Assembly (NCBI RefSeq): GCF_014269285.1
Contig: NZ_JACOAF010000021.1
Span: forward strand, 62,001-126,000
Source of the DNA: Rufibacter sediminis
Lineage (GTDB): Bacteria; Bacteroidota; Bacteroidia; Cytophagales; Hymenobacteraceae
DNA length: 64,000 nt
Direction of reading: 5' to 3'
The notes beneath the pieces were generated by a model. It did no database searches. It was not told the origin of the DNA and worked only from the letters and a program-made list of their open reading frames with translations. Below are positions 43,301-51,933 of the stretch, one piece after another (positions within the stretch are counted from its first letter, which is position 1; the number at the start of each line of letters is the position of its first letter). A program made the translations under genes and the position numbers.

Positions 43301-43738
43301 ACGGTTTCATTGATCAAAGCCGTGAATACAGCCTATAAAACCGGAGGAACAGCACCAGGCACACTGGCTACGAAATTAGACAAGTACAACAATGCCGGTT
43401 GTCCATTAGGCGGTACCCCGGCTACTACTTCTACCGCTTCTTCTGTAGCAGCCCCAGACAGGAACCTTGGAAAAGTTTCGGATATTGTCATGAGTGCTTA
43501 TCCAAACCCATTCTCTGAATCTTCTACCATTGACTTTACATTACGAGAAGCTGGCGCGTACTCGCTCACCCTCTTCGATGTGAATGGCAAAGCTGTGAAA
43601 GAGATTCGTTCAGGAGTTGCGGAAGCGGGTGTCATCAACAGCGTCACCATCAATGGGGACTTGCCGGCTGGTATTTACATTGCCCGCCTGAGAACGGACA
43701 GTAAAACTAAGATCCTCAGAATCATGCTCAGAAGGTAA
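40358..43738 (+). CDS. Large T9SS-secreted protein with nine SprB-type repeats
   Basis: 1126 residues. A signal peptide (about 1-41, ending TTKAQ) is followed by a Cys-containing N-terminal domain (about 45-188), nine tandem SprB repeats of about 77 residues (about 191-885, each with CYGG..GSAT.TASGGT, PYTYSW and GTYTVTVTD.KGC), then a domain opening GCTLGYWKNHTDRW (about 890-1025), a Ser/Thr/Ala linker and a type-A T9SS sorting domain (about 1045-1126: YPNPFSESSTIDF to a basic end). SprB of Flavobacterium is a gliding adhesin; this much smaller protein is more likely a surface or secreted adhesin. No gld/spr genes are adjacent. Convergent with a secreted glycoside hydrolase. Confidence 0.88.
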   Translation: MVNYYNCSNRTGTVLLYNSQRVWQYLMVLVAVCMFSITTKAQDLSQLPSPDRCVSQDMQVIGATLTGTGCVTCTPGDPLSSELVMTIYNATNSLRTAFAFYGTLVVKKPDGTIRTSRTISDCNDDGFPGREQRSFTVEGNEISYFCGDQITITGLYLAWTDASDGNRNQCPLDASKIAPKCGTLQELKITTPLTAIATGTNIACFGGNTGSATVIASGGTGPYTYSWSPSGGTGATASNLSAGTYVVTVTDAKGCKTTASYTVTQPATAVNAAITGTNVNCYGGNTGSATVTATGGTGPYTYSWSPSGGTGQTASNLTAGTYTVTVTDSKGCTTTASYTVTQPAAALSVSTIKTDVSCHGGSSGSATATASGGTGPYTYSWSTSPVQTGATASNLTAGTYTVTATDSKGCTKTATVTIGQPDAIVLSTSKTDATCSGSNTGSATVTATGGVGPYTYSWSPTGGTGATAANLAAGTYTVTVTDSKGCTKSATVTIAQPSGLTASVTKTNVLCYGGSTGSATVTASGGTSPYTYSWSPSGGTSATASNLTAGTYTVTVTDAKGCTTTATATIGQPTALSVSITTTGISCYGGTSSVTAVASGGTAPYTYSWNSVPVKTGSTVELPAGSYTLTVTDSKGCTKTAQITISQPYALSLVTTKTDVSCYGGNNGSATATASGGTGPYTYTWNTSPVQTGSTASNLAAGTYTVTATDSRGCIKTATVTIGQPLSALHVAVTGTDVNCYGGSTGTATVTASGGTAPYTYIWNTSPVQTGTTASNLPAGTYTVTVTDAKGCIKTGSYTVTQPASALMVATTKTDANCTGPNSGSATATATGGTAPYTYAWSPSGGTAATASNLAAGTYTVTVTDAKGCTKTASVVINPATNCVVFEGCTLGYWKNHTDRWCSSVTIPKPYYPNYTIQKSISASTLYGSIFADAPAELKNLTLLQVLNLGGGGIYNLARQSVAALLNICSPDVDYNSAYPSTVSLIKAVNTAYKTGGTAPGTLATKLDKYNNAGCPLGGTPATTSTASSVAAPDRNLGKVSDIVMSAYPNPFSESSTIDFTLREAGAYSLTLFDVNGKAVKEIRSGVAEAGVINSVTINGDLPAGIYIARLRTDSKTKILRIMLRR
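40928..43005 (+). repeat. Nine coding tandem repeats (SprB type, about 230 bp each)
   Basis: Protein-level repeats with strong amino-acid identity but scattered synonymous differences, so they are not a recent DNA duplication. Two subtypes alternate: units 1, 2, 4, 5 and 9 read WSP(S/T)GGT after PYTY, while units 3, 6, 7 and 8 read W(S/N)xxPV(Q/K)TG. Unit 6 is shortened at the glycine-rich start and lacks SNL.AG. Confidence 0.85.
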
Positions 43739-43764
43739 GGACTTTGCAGTACCTTACGGGTAAA

Positions 43765-43796
43765 AAAAAGGCCGGGGCAAAAGCTCCGGCCTTTTT
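43765..43796. terminator. Terminator between the SprB-like gene and glycoside hydrolase
   Basis: AAAAAGGCCGGgGC-aaaa-GCtCCGGCCTTTTT, with T5 tracts on both strands, between convergent genes. Confidence 0.85.
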
Positions 43797-43809
43797 ACAT
43801 TTATCAAAA

Positions 43810-43850
43810 CTGTTTACTGCTATTTTATCTAAAACAGGCTTAAAACGCAC
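43810..43850. repeat. Dispersed palindrome
   Basis: ctgtttactgctattttatc then taaaacaggcttaaaacgca. Lies just downstream of the glycoside hydrolase stop and is the closest relative of the copy inside hisC. Confidence 0.65.
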
Positions 43851-43865
43851 TTACTGCTCTGGTGA

Positions 43866-46400
43866 TTATTGCTTGATCACTTTCTTCACCTCGTTCACTC
43901 CGTTTCCTTTGAGACGGATAAAGTAAAGCCCGCTGGTCAGGTTTTCTAACGTGACGGTTTGGGTGATCTGCTCGTCTCCTTTGTTCAAGGAGAACTGTTT
44001 CAGGATTCTTCCTGATGGGTCAATCAGCTCCACGCTTACCTGGCCGGTCACGTCTTGGCCAATCTGAACCTGCACCTTGTCAACGGTGGGGTTAGGATAC
44101 ACCGTCCAGTTTTGATCTAAGGCGTTCTCCGTCAGGGAAGACAAAGCACCGTCTGAAATGGTGGCAGCCTTAGCCTGGGCTGTAGATCCTCCAATTTCAA
44201 TCCAGTTGAAATTCCAGCCAGATTTCTTCACGTAGATTTGGATGGTCTGGGTTCCGGCCGCCAACGCCACTTGCGTGGTGGTGGTTCTCCAGGTTTGCCA
44301 TCCACCGGTGGCCGCCACGTCTACCGTTTTCAAAACGGCTCCGCTGCTGTTTCTGATCTCGAACTGTCCTGCTCCAGTACCTGCCGTCCGGAAGCTCATG
44401 TTGTAGGTGCCGGCAGTATTCACGGTAACACTGTACTTCATCCAGTCATTGGCATCAATGCGGCCCACATCATACCCACCGCCGGTGTCTTTGCAGCTCT
44501 CAACATAAACTCCGCTCATGCTGGTGTATTTCTCGGCCTCTATCCGGATAGATGGGATGGTGATAGCGTCAATTGGCGTGGAGGCGGGCTGCGTCACGGA
44601 AAAGCTCTGGCTAACCGGGGTGGCGGCGCTGTAGGTGGAATTCCCGGTCTGCAAAGCTTGAACGGTCACCGTTCCGGTTCCGGTTAATGTAAGGGTGTTG
44701 CCGCTCAAAGTGGCTGGTCCTGAAATCACCTTGAAGCTGACGGCCAAGCCAGAGGTGGAAGTCGCTTGTAAGGTGAAAGGAGCCACGCCATATTCTTTAC
44801 TTCCGATGACGGGGAACGTGATGGTCTGCCCTTGTAGCGTAGGAGTAGTAGTGGCACCAGTCACTCCTTTGAAGAAGGAAGGAGTTGTGTTCAGGGTGAT
44901 GGCGGTAGGAAGTTGCTGCGTGTTCTTTCCGGTGAGGGAATAATCCCACTCATATCGGTCTACCGAGGTCAGGTTTAAAGCTGCCGGGAAAGAGTAGGTC
45001 TGGGAATACGTCTCGGTTTTGTCATTGGGGTTCTTCGCCCACAGAGCGTACACGTATTCTCCATTCTTCACGAAAGCCCCTCCTTCTACGGTGGCAGGCA
45101 AATTCAAGGCTGCCGTACGGCCGGCATCATACGCGTAGTCTCTGATCAGCAGCGAAGTTGTCTTGAACGTTTTCCCGATTGGGGAAAGTTTTTCGGCACC
45201 GTACACGTCTCTCTTCAGGTTCTCATAAAGACCCATCAAAGAATAGTCACTGGTAATGGAAGTTCCTTCGGCCGGAGCATTTATGGATTCCCCTACTCCG
45301 TAGATTTGAACCTGCTTGATGTTATTCTTCTGCGCCAGAACCAAGGCCTTGATCCCGAAGTTACGCTGCATGGCATCAGAGCCATAGCGCCAGTCTACCG
45401 TGCGGCGGTTGAGGTTGGTCTCGGTAACGATGAAATGTTTTTTAGGATAGGTGGTGCCGTTATAGCCGTATTTTACCAAAACTGCCTCTAAATTGTTCTT
45501 GTGGTTAACCACCTGAGCGGCGGCATAGTCTGAGTTGTGCAGGTATTTAAAGCCTCCAATGGTGTTATCCCATTTGCGCAGGAAGTGAGCCGGGTACACA
45601 TGATAACTCACCATGTCAAAATAAGCGCCGCCTTTATTTGGGTACTGGCTGGATACCGCGCCGCCGTTCGGGTTATCAGTGTAGCGCATAAGGGCATCCA
45701 GGAACTCCGAGTAACCGATTCCGCCCGGAGTCACGAAGTCATCGGGGTTGTATTTCTTCACCACTTCCCAGGTAATGCGCAGCATCCGGATGTAGTTGAA
45801 GAAGGGAGCTCTGAAGTTTGACATCTCAGCCGGCAACGGAGCGCGGGTCAACCAGTTGGAACGGGTGGCAGAACCTAAATCGGGCTCATTAATCACTTCC
45901 CAGTTCTTCACATACGGGCCGTACGTCTGCACCAGTTTGTACACGTAGTTGGCATAGAAGTTATTGGGGTTAACGGTACCATCGGCTAACCAAATGGGTT
46001 CGTACAGGTTCTTGAAAGATTTAGAGGAGTTGCTGCAGCCTGGGTAAGTGGTCAGGTCACGGTGCGCCTCAGACGGGCCTTCCAGAAAAACGGTGATGTC
46101 TTTCATACCCAGGTCCACCGCATAGTACTTGAACTCATTCAACCGGATTGAGTAGCCCCACCGTTCTACAAAGCTTTCGGGCAAGGTGGGCCGCAGGGTA
46201 TTACCACCCGCTTTGCTGATGACAGTAGCCAGGGTTTTATCATTCCAGCCATTACCGAAAGCCCCCATATTGGCACCATATCCGAAAGGAGCTCCATAGG
46301 GTTTAACACTTTGGTTAGCGGTGGTTTGTTGGCCAAAAATGGAGAAAGAGCTTAAAAACAGAAAAAGGGTAAGAATGGACGAGTAGAGACCTAATTTCAT
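43866..46400 (-). CDS. Secreted clan-A-type glycoside hydrolase with CBM6 and T9SS sorting domain
   Basis: 844 residues. Signal peptide (about 1-24, ending FGQ); TIM-barrel catalytic domain (about 35-420) with NWEVINEPDLG (candidate acid/base Glu172) and FIVTETNLN (candidate nucleophile Glu327), as in GH39-like clan-A enzymes. Then come a domain about 420-510, an Ig-like repeat (about 540-600), a CBM6-type carbohydrate-binding module (about 615-740: IEAEKYTSMSGVYVES, GRIDANDWMKYSV) and a type-A T9SS domain (about 765-844, VYPNPTVDKVQV). Exact GH family and substrate are uncertain. Possible -7 element TAGTTTTG at 46465-46472 (minus). Confidence 0.85.
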   Translation of the reverse strand: MKLGLYSSILTLFLFLSSFSIFGQQTTANQSVKPYGAPFGYGANMGAFGNGWNDKTLATVISKAGGNTLRPTLPESFVERWGYSIRLNEFKYYAVDLGMKDITVFLEGPSEAHRDLTTYPGCSNSSKSFKNLYEPIWLADGTVNPNNFYANYVYKLVQTYGPYVKNWEVINEPDLGSATRSNWLTRAPLPAEMSNFRAPFFNYIRMLRITWEVVKKYNPDDFVTPGGIGYSEFLDALMRYTDNPNGGAVSSQYPNKGGAYFDMVSYHVYPAHFLRKWDNTIGGFKYLHNSDYAAAQVVNHKNNLEAVLVKYGYNGTTYPKKHFIVTETNLNRRTVDWRYGSDAMQRNFGIKALVLAQKNNIKQVQIYGVGESINAPAEGTSITSDYSLMGLYENLKRDVYGAEKLSPIGKTFKTTSLLIRDYAYDAGRTAALNLPATVEGGAFVKNGEYVYALWAKNPNDKTETYSQTYSFPAALNLTSVDRYEWDYSLTGKNTQQLPTAITLNTTPSFFKGVTGATTTPTLQGQTITFPVIGSKEYGVAPFTLQATSTSGLAVSFKVISGPATLSGNTLTLTGTGTVTVQALQTGNSTYSAATPVSQSFSVTQPASTPIDAITIPSIRIEAEKYTSMSGVYVESCKDTGGGYDVGRIDANDWMKYSVTVNTAGTYNMSFRTAGTGAGQFEIRNSSGAVLKTVDVAATGGWQTWRTTTTQVALAAGTQTIQIYVKKSGWNFNWIEIGGSTAQAKAATISDGALSSLTENALDQNWTVYPNPTVDKVQVQIGQDVTGQVSVELIDPSGRILKQFSLNKGDEQITQTVTLENLTSGLYFIRLKGNGVNEVKKVIKQ

Positions 46401-47363
46401 TTTTTAAAGTTAAACTAATAAAGGGTTAGGACGTTTAAGGCGGGATTTTATAGCGGCTATGCGTCAAAACTAAACCAATTTTTTTTCTTTAAAAACCACA
46501 TTTGTCACAATACAAATATTCAACTTTCTCTATATGTTCTTTTCAGCACTATTTAGAGCTCATTCTTCAAGCATTAATTATACTTTGAGCTTAGTTTTTT
46601 ATATAAAACTCCAATTGAGATAAGCTGTTAAAAAGGTTTAGTACTTTTCAAACAACTTAATAGCACAAACCAACATTTTTTAGATTTGGCTTTCTGTTAT
46701 ACCAAGAAGTACTTAATAATTTAGATTTTAGAACTTTTACTGGATACAGCAATGGCAGCGGAAAAGTCGCTTCTTAATATAGGTTTTCTCAAATTGAATC
46801 TTTCCTCTATGGCACTTCAAAAACAACCTACTTTAAGGCGCTTTAACTGTTGGTTTACAAGTAGTTACATAAATGTAACTACAGACAACAATTAAGTACT
46901 TCTACTAGCATTTAAGTAGATGCTTGATTCTTGCCAGGAGAATGGAAAAACTAACCCTTGCGGGTTTCCTGAGAGCGCAGATACTGCTTTAGTAATACTT
47001 TCCAGGTTCCCTATTTGCTGGCCGCTAACTAGATAGGTTTTAACAACAACTTTTTTCTTTTATGTCTCTTTTTCTTTAAAGAGGCTGAAAACGTCCTTGC
47101 AGGGAAAGACGCATTGCTTCTCCTGTCCTGAATTGACGGATTAATAGGAGCTCGGCTAATGTGAGTTTTACAAGGACTTTGGACCGACCATTAAAATAGC
47201 TGTTATAAAGAGGAGGTAACTGCGGTACTGCGTTGGTTGAAAGGCTGCGCGTGATCAGAAACGTTATGTAAATAGATAAGTAAGCCTATCTTCTCGCATT
47301 AACTTCAACTCACCAAGAAGGCTTTGGGAATAAGATAGGGCTCTGTTCCCAGAAGGGCATAAA
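46401..47363. other. AT-rich non-coding stretch between the glycoside hydrolase and rplT
   Basis: About 960 bases with no ORF of useful length and no RNA gene recognised. The left end should hold the hydrolase promoter and leader. A perfect inverted repeat, gtagttacat-aa-atgtaactac (46861-46882), could be an operator or a small hairpin. Confidence 0.4.
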
Positions 47364-47389
47364 AAAAGCCCAGCGTAGGCTGGGCTTTT
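47364..47389 (-). terminator. Terminator of the thrS-infC-rpmI-rplT operon
   Basis: aaaagccca / tgggctttt stem with an 8-base loop, 23 bases after the rplT stop, with T-run on the minus strand. Confidence 0.8.
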
Positions 47390-47411
47390 CAAGAGGTATG
47401 AGCAGGAAAGC

Positions 47412-47756
47412 TTATTTCACTTTCTCAACAATTCCGGTGAAGGCTTCTGGATGGTTCAAAGCCAGGTCAGCCAAAACTTTACGGTTCAGGTTGATGTTGG
47501 CTTTTTTCAAACTGCCCATTAACTGGGAATAAGACAGACCGTTGATACGGGCTGCGGCATTGATACGCTGGATCCAAAGAGCGCGGAAGTCTCTTTTCTT
47601 CGCTTTTCTATCGCGGTACGCATAAAGCAAACCTTTTTCAACCGCGTTTTTGGCTACTGTCCAAACGTTTTTTCTACGACCAAAGTAACCTTTGGCCATT
47701 TTCATGATTCTCTTTCTCTTGTGGCGAGCCGCCACGGTATTGACCGATCTAGGCAT
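47412..47756 (-). CDS. rplT: 50S ribosomal protein L20
   Basis: 114 residues, normal length. Basic N-terminus with [20 protein letters not shown] then [20 protein letters not shown], and the globular [20 protein letters not shown] typical of L20, a 23S rRNA-binding assembly protein. Last gene of the infC-rpmI-rplT cluster, 84 bases after rpmI, and followed by a terminator. Confidence 0.97.
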   Translation of the reverse strand: MPRSVNTVAARHKRKRIMKMAKGYFGRRKNVWTVAKNAVEKGLLYAYRDRKAKKRDFRALWIQRINAAARINGLSYSQLMGSLKKANINLNRKVLADLALNHPEAFTGIVEKVK

Positions 47757-47840
47757 TTCTACTTTTTTTTGGGGCTGGTGATCTCGGTTTAATTCTTAGT
47801 TACCAGTTCCCGATGAAACAATTGGAAAAATTGAATGGGA

Positions 47841-48035
47841 TTAAGACGCAAGCATTCTTAACACGTTGGCCTGGTCAGCTTCGCTCACTAAACCGATGTG
47901 GGTCAGATTTCTCTTCTGCTTGGTGGTCTTTTTGGTCAGGATGTGGCTTTTGTAAGCGTGTTTACGCTTTACTTTGCCAGTACCTGTCAGGGTGAATCGC
48001 TTCTTAGCCCCTGATTTGCTTTTCATCTTTGGCAT
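47841..48035 (-). CDS. rpmI: 50S ribosomal protein L35
   Basis: 64 residues, highly basic. [20 protein letters not shown] then [20 protein letters not shown] is the standard L35 pattern. It lies 23 bases downstream of infC and 84 upstream of rplT. Confidence 0.97.
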   Translation of the reverse strand: MPKMKSKSGAKKRFTLTGTGKVKRKHAYKSHILTKKTTKQKRNLTHIGLVSEADQANVLRMLAS

Positions 48036-48058
48036 TTGGGTGTATATAAAGTGTACTG

Positions 48059-48613
48059 TTATTTTTTCACTTTTGGTCCCAGGAACAAAAACATCCGTTT
48101 CCCTTCCAGTTTAGGCAACTGCTCTACTTTTGCTACGTCTTCCAGGGCCTGGGCAAATTTAAGCAAAAGTAACTCACCGCGCTCTTTAAAGACAATAGTT
48201 CGTCCAACAAAGTGCACATACGCCTTCACTTTTGCGCCTTCACCTAAGAATTGACGGGCATGCTTCAGCTTGAATTCGAAATCGTGGTCGTCTGTGTTAG
48301 GACCGAACCGGATTTCCTTCATCACCACCTTGGTGGTTTTCGCCTTCATTTCCCGCTGCTTCTTCTTTTGCTCGTATTTAAATTTCGAATAATCGATAAT
48401 ACGGCAAACCGGCGGATCTGCTTTGGGTGATATCTCTACCAGGTCCAAATTCTGCTCGGTGGCGAGACGACGGGCTTGGTCTATGCTGTATACACCCGGC
48501 TCCACGTTCTCACCTACCACCCGCACGTCGCGGACGCCGGTGATGCGCTGATTGATACGATAAGGTTCTTCGACCTTGCCACGTGGCACGTAGCGTCTGT
48601 TATTCGTAGAAAT
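48059..48613 (-). CDS. infC: Translation initiation factor IF-3 (ATT start)
   Basis: 184 residues if started at the ATT at 48613; the N-terminal domain includes [20 protein letters not shown] and the C-terminal domain [20 protein letters not shown] then [19 protein letters not shown]. The first ATG or GTG in frame (GTG 48589) would remove ISTNNRRY, while a perfect AGGAGG sits seven bases before the ATT. infC is known in many bacteria to use a rare start for IF-3 autoregulation, so ATT is preferred. It follows thrS after 89 bases and precedes rpmI and rplT. Confidence 0.9.
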   Translation of the reverse strand: MSTNNRRYVPRGKVEEPYRINQRITGVRDVRVVGENVEPGVYSIDQARRLATEQNLDLVEISPKADPPVCRIIDYSKFKYEQKKKQREMKAKTTKVVMKEIRFGPNTDDHDFEFKLKHARQFLGEGAKVKAYVHFVGRTIVFKERGELLLLKFAQALEDVAKVEQLPKLEGKRMFLFLGPKVKK

Positions 48614-48620
48614 AGTTTTA

Positions 48621-48626
48621 CCTCCT
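48621..48626 (-). promoter_or_regulatory. infC Shine-Dalgarno site deciding an ATT start
   Basis: AGGAGG on the minus strand, 7 bases upstream of ATT 48613. Such a complete site is unusual in Bacteroidota, whose mRNAs mostly lack them. Confidence 0.75.
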
Positions 48627-48702
48627 AAAGTTTAAGGTTTCACAATCAGGGTGCGAATATCGCCTTTTTCCCTGTATATTAAAAGTAATATCCAATTATT
48701 TT

Positions 48703-50640
48703 TTAGCTAAGCAGCTCGGCCAGTACCGCCCGGAAGTTCTCCACGAAGGCATCTACCCGTAGCGTACCCATATCGCCTAAGCCGTGTTTCCGAACCGAAA
48801 CAATCTCATTTTCCTGCTCCTTCTCCCCTACAATGATCATGTACGGCACTTTGCTCACTTCGGCATCCCGAATTTTACGGCCGATTTTCTCATCGCGGGT
48901 GTCAATGTACCCCCGGATGTCCTGCTCGGCTAATTGTTCGTTCACCTGGTGGGCATACTCATGGTACTTCTCAGAAATAGGCAGAATGGCTACCTGGTCT
49001 GGGCTAAGCCACAGCGGGAAGTTACCGCCGCAGTGCTCAATCAGAACCGCCACAAAGCGCTCCAAAGAACCGAACGGAGCCCGGTGAATCATCACCGGCC
49101 GGTGTTTCTCGTTATCAGCACCAATGTACTCCAACTCGAAACGGTTAGGCAGGTTGTAGTCCACCTGAATGGTTCCTAGCTGCCATTTACGGCCCAAGGC
49201 ATCCTTCACCATGAAGTCCAGCTTAGGTCCGTAAAACGCAGCTTCGCCCAGTTCTGTTACAGTAGGCAGACCTTTCTCAGTGGCCGCTTCAATGATTTCA
49301 CGCTCCGCTTTCTCCCAAAGTTCATCTGAGCCAATGTACTTGGCCTTGTTTTCTGGGTCACGCAAGGAGATCTGGGCCGTGTAGTTGTCAAAGCCCAGGG
49401 CCTTGAACACGTACAACACCAGGTCAATCACTTTTGTGAACTCCTCCTTCACCTGGTCTGGGCGGCAGAAGATGTGCGCATCATCCTGCGTAAAGCCACG
49501 CACCCGGGTCAGGCCGTGCAGCTCACCGCTTTGCTCGTAACGATACACTGTCCCAAACTCAGCCAGACGAACCGGCAACTCCTTATAAGAGCGCGGACGC
49601 GTTTTGTAGATTTCGCAGTGGTGCGGGCAGTTCATCGGCTTCAGCAAAAACTCCTCGTTCTCGTTGGGCGTCTTGATGGGCTGAAACGAATCTGCGCCGT
49701 ATTTCTCATAGTGACCCGAGGTCACATACAGTTCTTTTGAGCCAATGTGCGGCGTTACCACAGGCTGGTAACCGGCTTTCATCTGCGCTTTCCGCATGAA
49801 TTGCTCTAAACGCTCCCGAAGCAGGGTTCCTTTCGGCAACCACAACGGCAAGCCCATGCCTACCTTTTCAGAGAAGGCGAACAATTCCATTTCCTTGCCC
49901 AGCTTGCGGTGGTCACGGCGTTTGGCTTCTTCCAGGCGCTCCAGGTACTCAGTGAGTTCCTTTTGCTTCGGGAAAGTGATGGCGTAAACGCGGGTCAGCT
50001 GCTTGCTCTTCTCGTCACCGCGCCAATAAGCACCGGCCACGTTCATCAGCTTGGCGGCTTTGATGAAACCAGTGTTGGGGATGTGCGGTCCGCGGCAAAG
50101 ATCGGTGAAATTCCCTTGGGTGTAGAAGGTGATGGAACCATCCTCCAGCCTTTCCAGCAAATCTAATTTGTAAGGATCGTTTTTCTCGGTGAAATAGGCA
50201 ATCGCATCGGCTTTGCTGATGGGTTGGCGTACGTATTCACTTTTCTGACGGGCCAGCTCCAACATTTTCTGCTCAATAGCCGGAAAATCTTCCTGCGAAA
50301 GTGTTTTCTCCTCGCCCAGGTCAATGTCATAATAGAAGCCGTTCTCAATGGCCGGGCCAATGCCTAGCTTCACTCCCGGGTACAGAGCTTCCAGCGCCTC
50401 GGCCATCAAGTGCGCCGACGAGTGCCAGTATGTTGCCTTGCCTTCGTCATCGTTCCAGGTCAGCAACTGAATGGCGGCATTCTCGGTGATAGGACGCGTG
50501 AGGTCCCATACCTGGCCATTTACTTTCACAGCCAGCACGTTGCGGGCTAATCCTTCACTGATGGAGGCGGCGATTTCAATGCCGGTTACCCCTTCCTGGT
50601 ATTCACGGACCGAACCGTCTGGTAAGGTAATGTTGATCAT
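48703..50640 (-). CDS. thrS: Threonyl-tRNA synthetase
   Basis: 645 residues with the canonical order: TGS domain (about 1-62, starting [20 protein letters not shown]), second additional (editing) domain (about 65-225, including [20 protein letters not shown]), class II catalytic core (about 245-540, with the zinc Cys/His in [19 protein letters not shown], and motif 3 [11 protein letters not shown]) and an anticodon-binding domain (about 545-645). First gene of the thrS-infC-rpmI-rplT cluster. No T-box or tRNA-like leader was recognised in the 46 bases upstream. Confidence 0.97.
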   Translation of the reverse strand: MINITLPDGSVREYQEGVTGIEIAASISEGLARNVLAVKVNGQVWDLTRPITENAAIQLLTWNDDEGKATYWHSSAHLMAEALEALYPGVKLGIGPAIENGFYYDIDLGEEKTLSQEDFPAIEQKMLELARQKSEYVRQPISKADAIAYFTEKNDPYKLDLLERLEDGSITFYTQGNFTDLCRGPHIPNTGFIKAAKLMNVAGAYWRGDEKSKQLTRVYAITFPKQKELTEYLERLEEAKRRDHRKLGKEMELFAFSEKVGMGLPLWLPKGTLLRERLEQFMRKAQMKAGYQPVVTPHIGSKELYVTSGHYEKYGADSFQPIKTPNENEEFLLKPMNCPHHCEIYKTRPRSYKELPVRLAEFGTVYRYEQSGELHGLTRVRGFTQDDAHIFCRPDQVKEEFTKVIDLVLYVFKALGFDNYTAQISLRDPENKAKYIGSDELWEKAEREIIEAATEKGLPTVTELGEAAFYGPKLDFMVKDALGRKWQLGTIQVDYNLPNRFELEYIGADNEKHRPVMIHRAPFGSLERFVAVLIEHCGGNFPLWLSPDQVAILPISEKYHEYAHQVNEQLAEQDIRGYIDTRDEKIGRKIRDAEVSKVPYMIIVGEKEQENEIVSVRKHGLGDMGTLRVDAFVENFRAVLAELLS

Positions 50641-50686
50641 ATAGACAGAAGTATTCTTCGTTTTAGCTAAGTTATCGGCAAAATAG

Positions 50687-51757
50687 CTAAAAAACAGTTA
50701 TGGCGCGCAAAGAATCCATAATTGGTCGTGGCGGCGCAGGTTTGGTGATTCTCTGCAAAGCTACACGATACCTTGAGTTCTGCGGATATTTTCTGATTAA
50801 AATTCCGTAATGAACGCGGGCGGCCGCTTTCTGGCCCGTCCAGTCCAGGCAGGAGGCCAGAACCCAACGGTTCCGCTCGGTCATGGGGAGCCCTAACTCC
50901 TGTGCTTTCAGCAGTTGGGGCAAAGCCAGATCATACTGCCGTTTTTTATACCAGGCCTCCCCCAGCCCGGCGTAGCCCTCGGCCTTGTCGGGCTGCAGGG
51001 TGACCGCTTTTCCGAAGCAGGCGAGCGCGGTGTCGGTGAGGTTCCGGTTCAGGAAATACTGGCCCAGCTGCTGCCACCAGAACCCCTCCTTCGGCTGTTT
51101 CTTCACCCCCACCTGCACCATTGGGAGGGCGTTGTCATACAACCCGCGGGCCGTGTAGATGGCGCTCAGTTCCCGGAAAGCCGGTAGTGAAACGGAATCT
51201 CGCACCAGGGCCCGGTTCAGGTTGTACAGAGAGCGCGCGGTGTCTCCGGTGGCCGCCTGCGCCTTGGCCAGCAAGACGTAGTATTTCGCCTCGCCGGGGC
51301 TTAACCGAATGGCCTGGCTGCTGTGCGTGAGGGATAGTTCGTATAGCTTCAGCCCAACGTAGGTCTCCGCCAGAATGGCTTCCGATTCGGGGGTGTAGAA
51401 GTTGAACGCCTTGGCCTGCATCATCATCTTCATGGCTTCCTGGTACTGCTGACTTCCCACCAGAATTTTCGCTTTCCAGAAATACGCCTCGCCCAAAGAA
51501 GGATCCAGGGTGGTGGCCATGGACAGGTCTTTCAAGGCCGGTTGCGTTTTTTCCTGGGCCAGGTACAGCTTGGCTCGTTTCACGTACCAGACCGGTTGCG
51601 GATTCCGCTGCTCCAAGGCCATGCTCAGTTCGTTTATCTGCGTGGGGATGCTGCTGTCCACCTTGGCAGGATTGAACATTCTTTCTTCCGATGTTTTCTG
51701 GGAGCAGGCGCTGAGGAACCCCATGCCCAACCAAAGAAGCCAAAAGAAATTACGCAT
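50687..51757 (-). CDS. TPR lipoprotein
   Basis: 356 residues. A lipoprotein signal ends in GFLSACSQK, with Cys18 the lipidation site. The body consists of TPR units (for example [75 protein letters not shown]). No enzymatic motif. It is likely to be an outer-membrane-anchored scaffold. It ends 46 bases before thrS on the same strand, so co-transcription is possible; function is unknown. Confidence 0.85.
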   Translation of the reverse strand: MRNFFWLLWLGMGFLSACSQKTSEERMFNPAKVDSSIPTQINELSMALEQRNPQPVWYVKRAKLYLAQEKTQPALKDLSMATTLDPSLGEAYFWKAKILVGSQQYQEAMKMMMQAKAFNFYTPESEAILAETYVGLKLYELSLTHSSQAIRLSPGEAKYYVLLAKAQAATGDTARSLYNLNRALVRDSVSLPAFRELSAIYTARGLYDNALPMVQVGVKKQPKEGFWWQQLGQYFLNRNLTDTALACFGKAVTLQPDKAEGYAGLGEAWYKKRQYDLALPQLLKAQELGLPMTERNRWVLASCLDWTGQKAAARVHYGILIRKYPQNSRYRVALQRITKPAPPRPIMDSLRAITVF

Positions 51758-51820
51758 AGGAATAATACGGATTCATAAAATGACAGGAAGGCGAAGGTAC
51801 AATTTCCAGTTTAGTTCTGG

Positions 51821-51861
51821 TGCGTTTAAGGGCCGTTTTTGTAAAAACAGGTCTTAAACGG
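51821..51861. repeat. Dispersed palindrome
   Basis: tgcgtttaagggccgttttt then gtaaaaacaggtcttaaacg. First of two tandem copies in the 51758-51931 gap. Confidence 0.75.
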
Positions 51862-51891
51862 AAGGGTTCAGCTGGACCATTTTAGTTTACA

Positions 51892-51933
51892 TGCGTTTAG
51901 GAGCCGCTTTTACGAAAACAGCCCCAAAATGCT
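51892..51933. repeat. Dispersed palindrome at the 3' end of the DUF5686 gene
   Basis: tgcgtttaggagccgctttt then acgaaaacagccccaaaatg; its end touches the TAG stop at 51932-51934. Same orientation as its neighbour 71 bases away. Confidence 0.75.
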
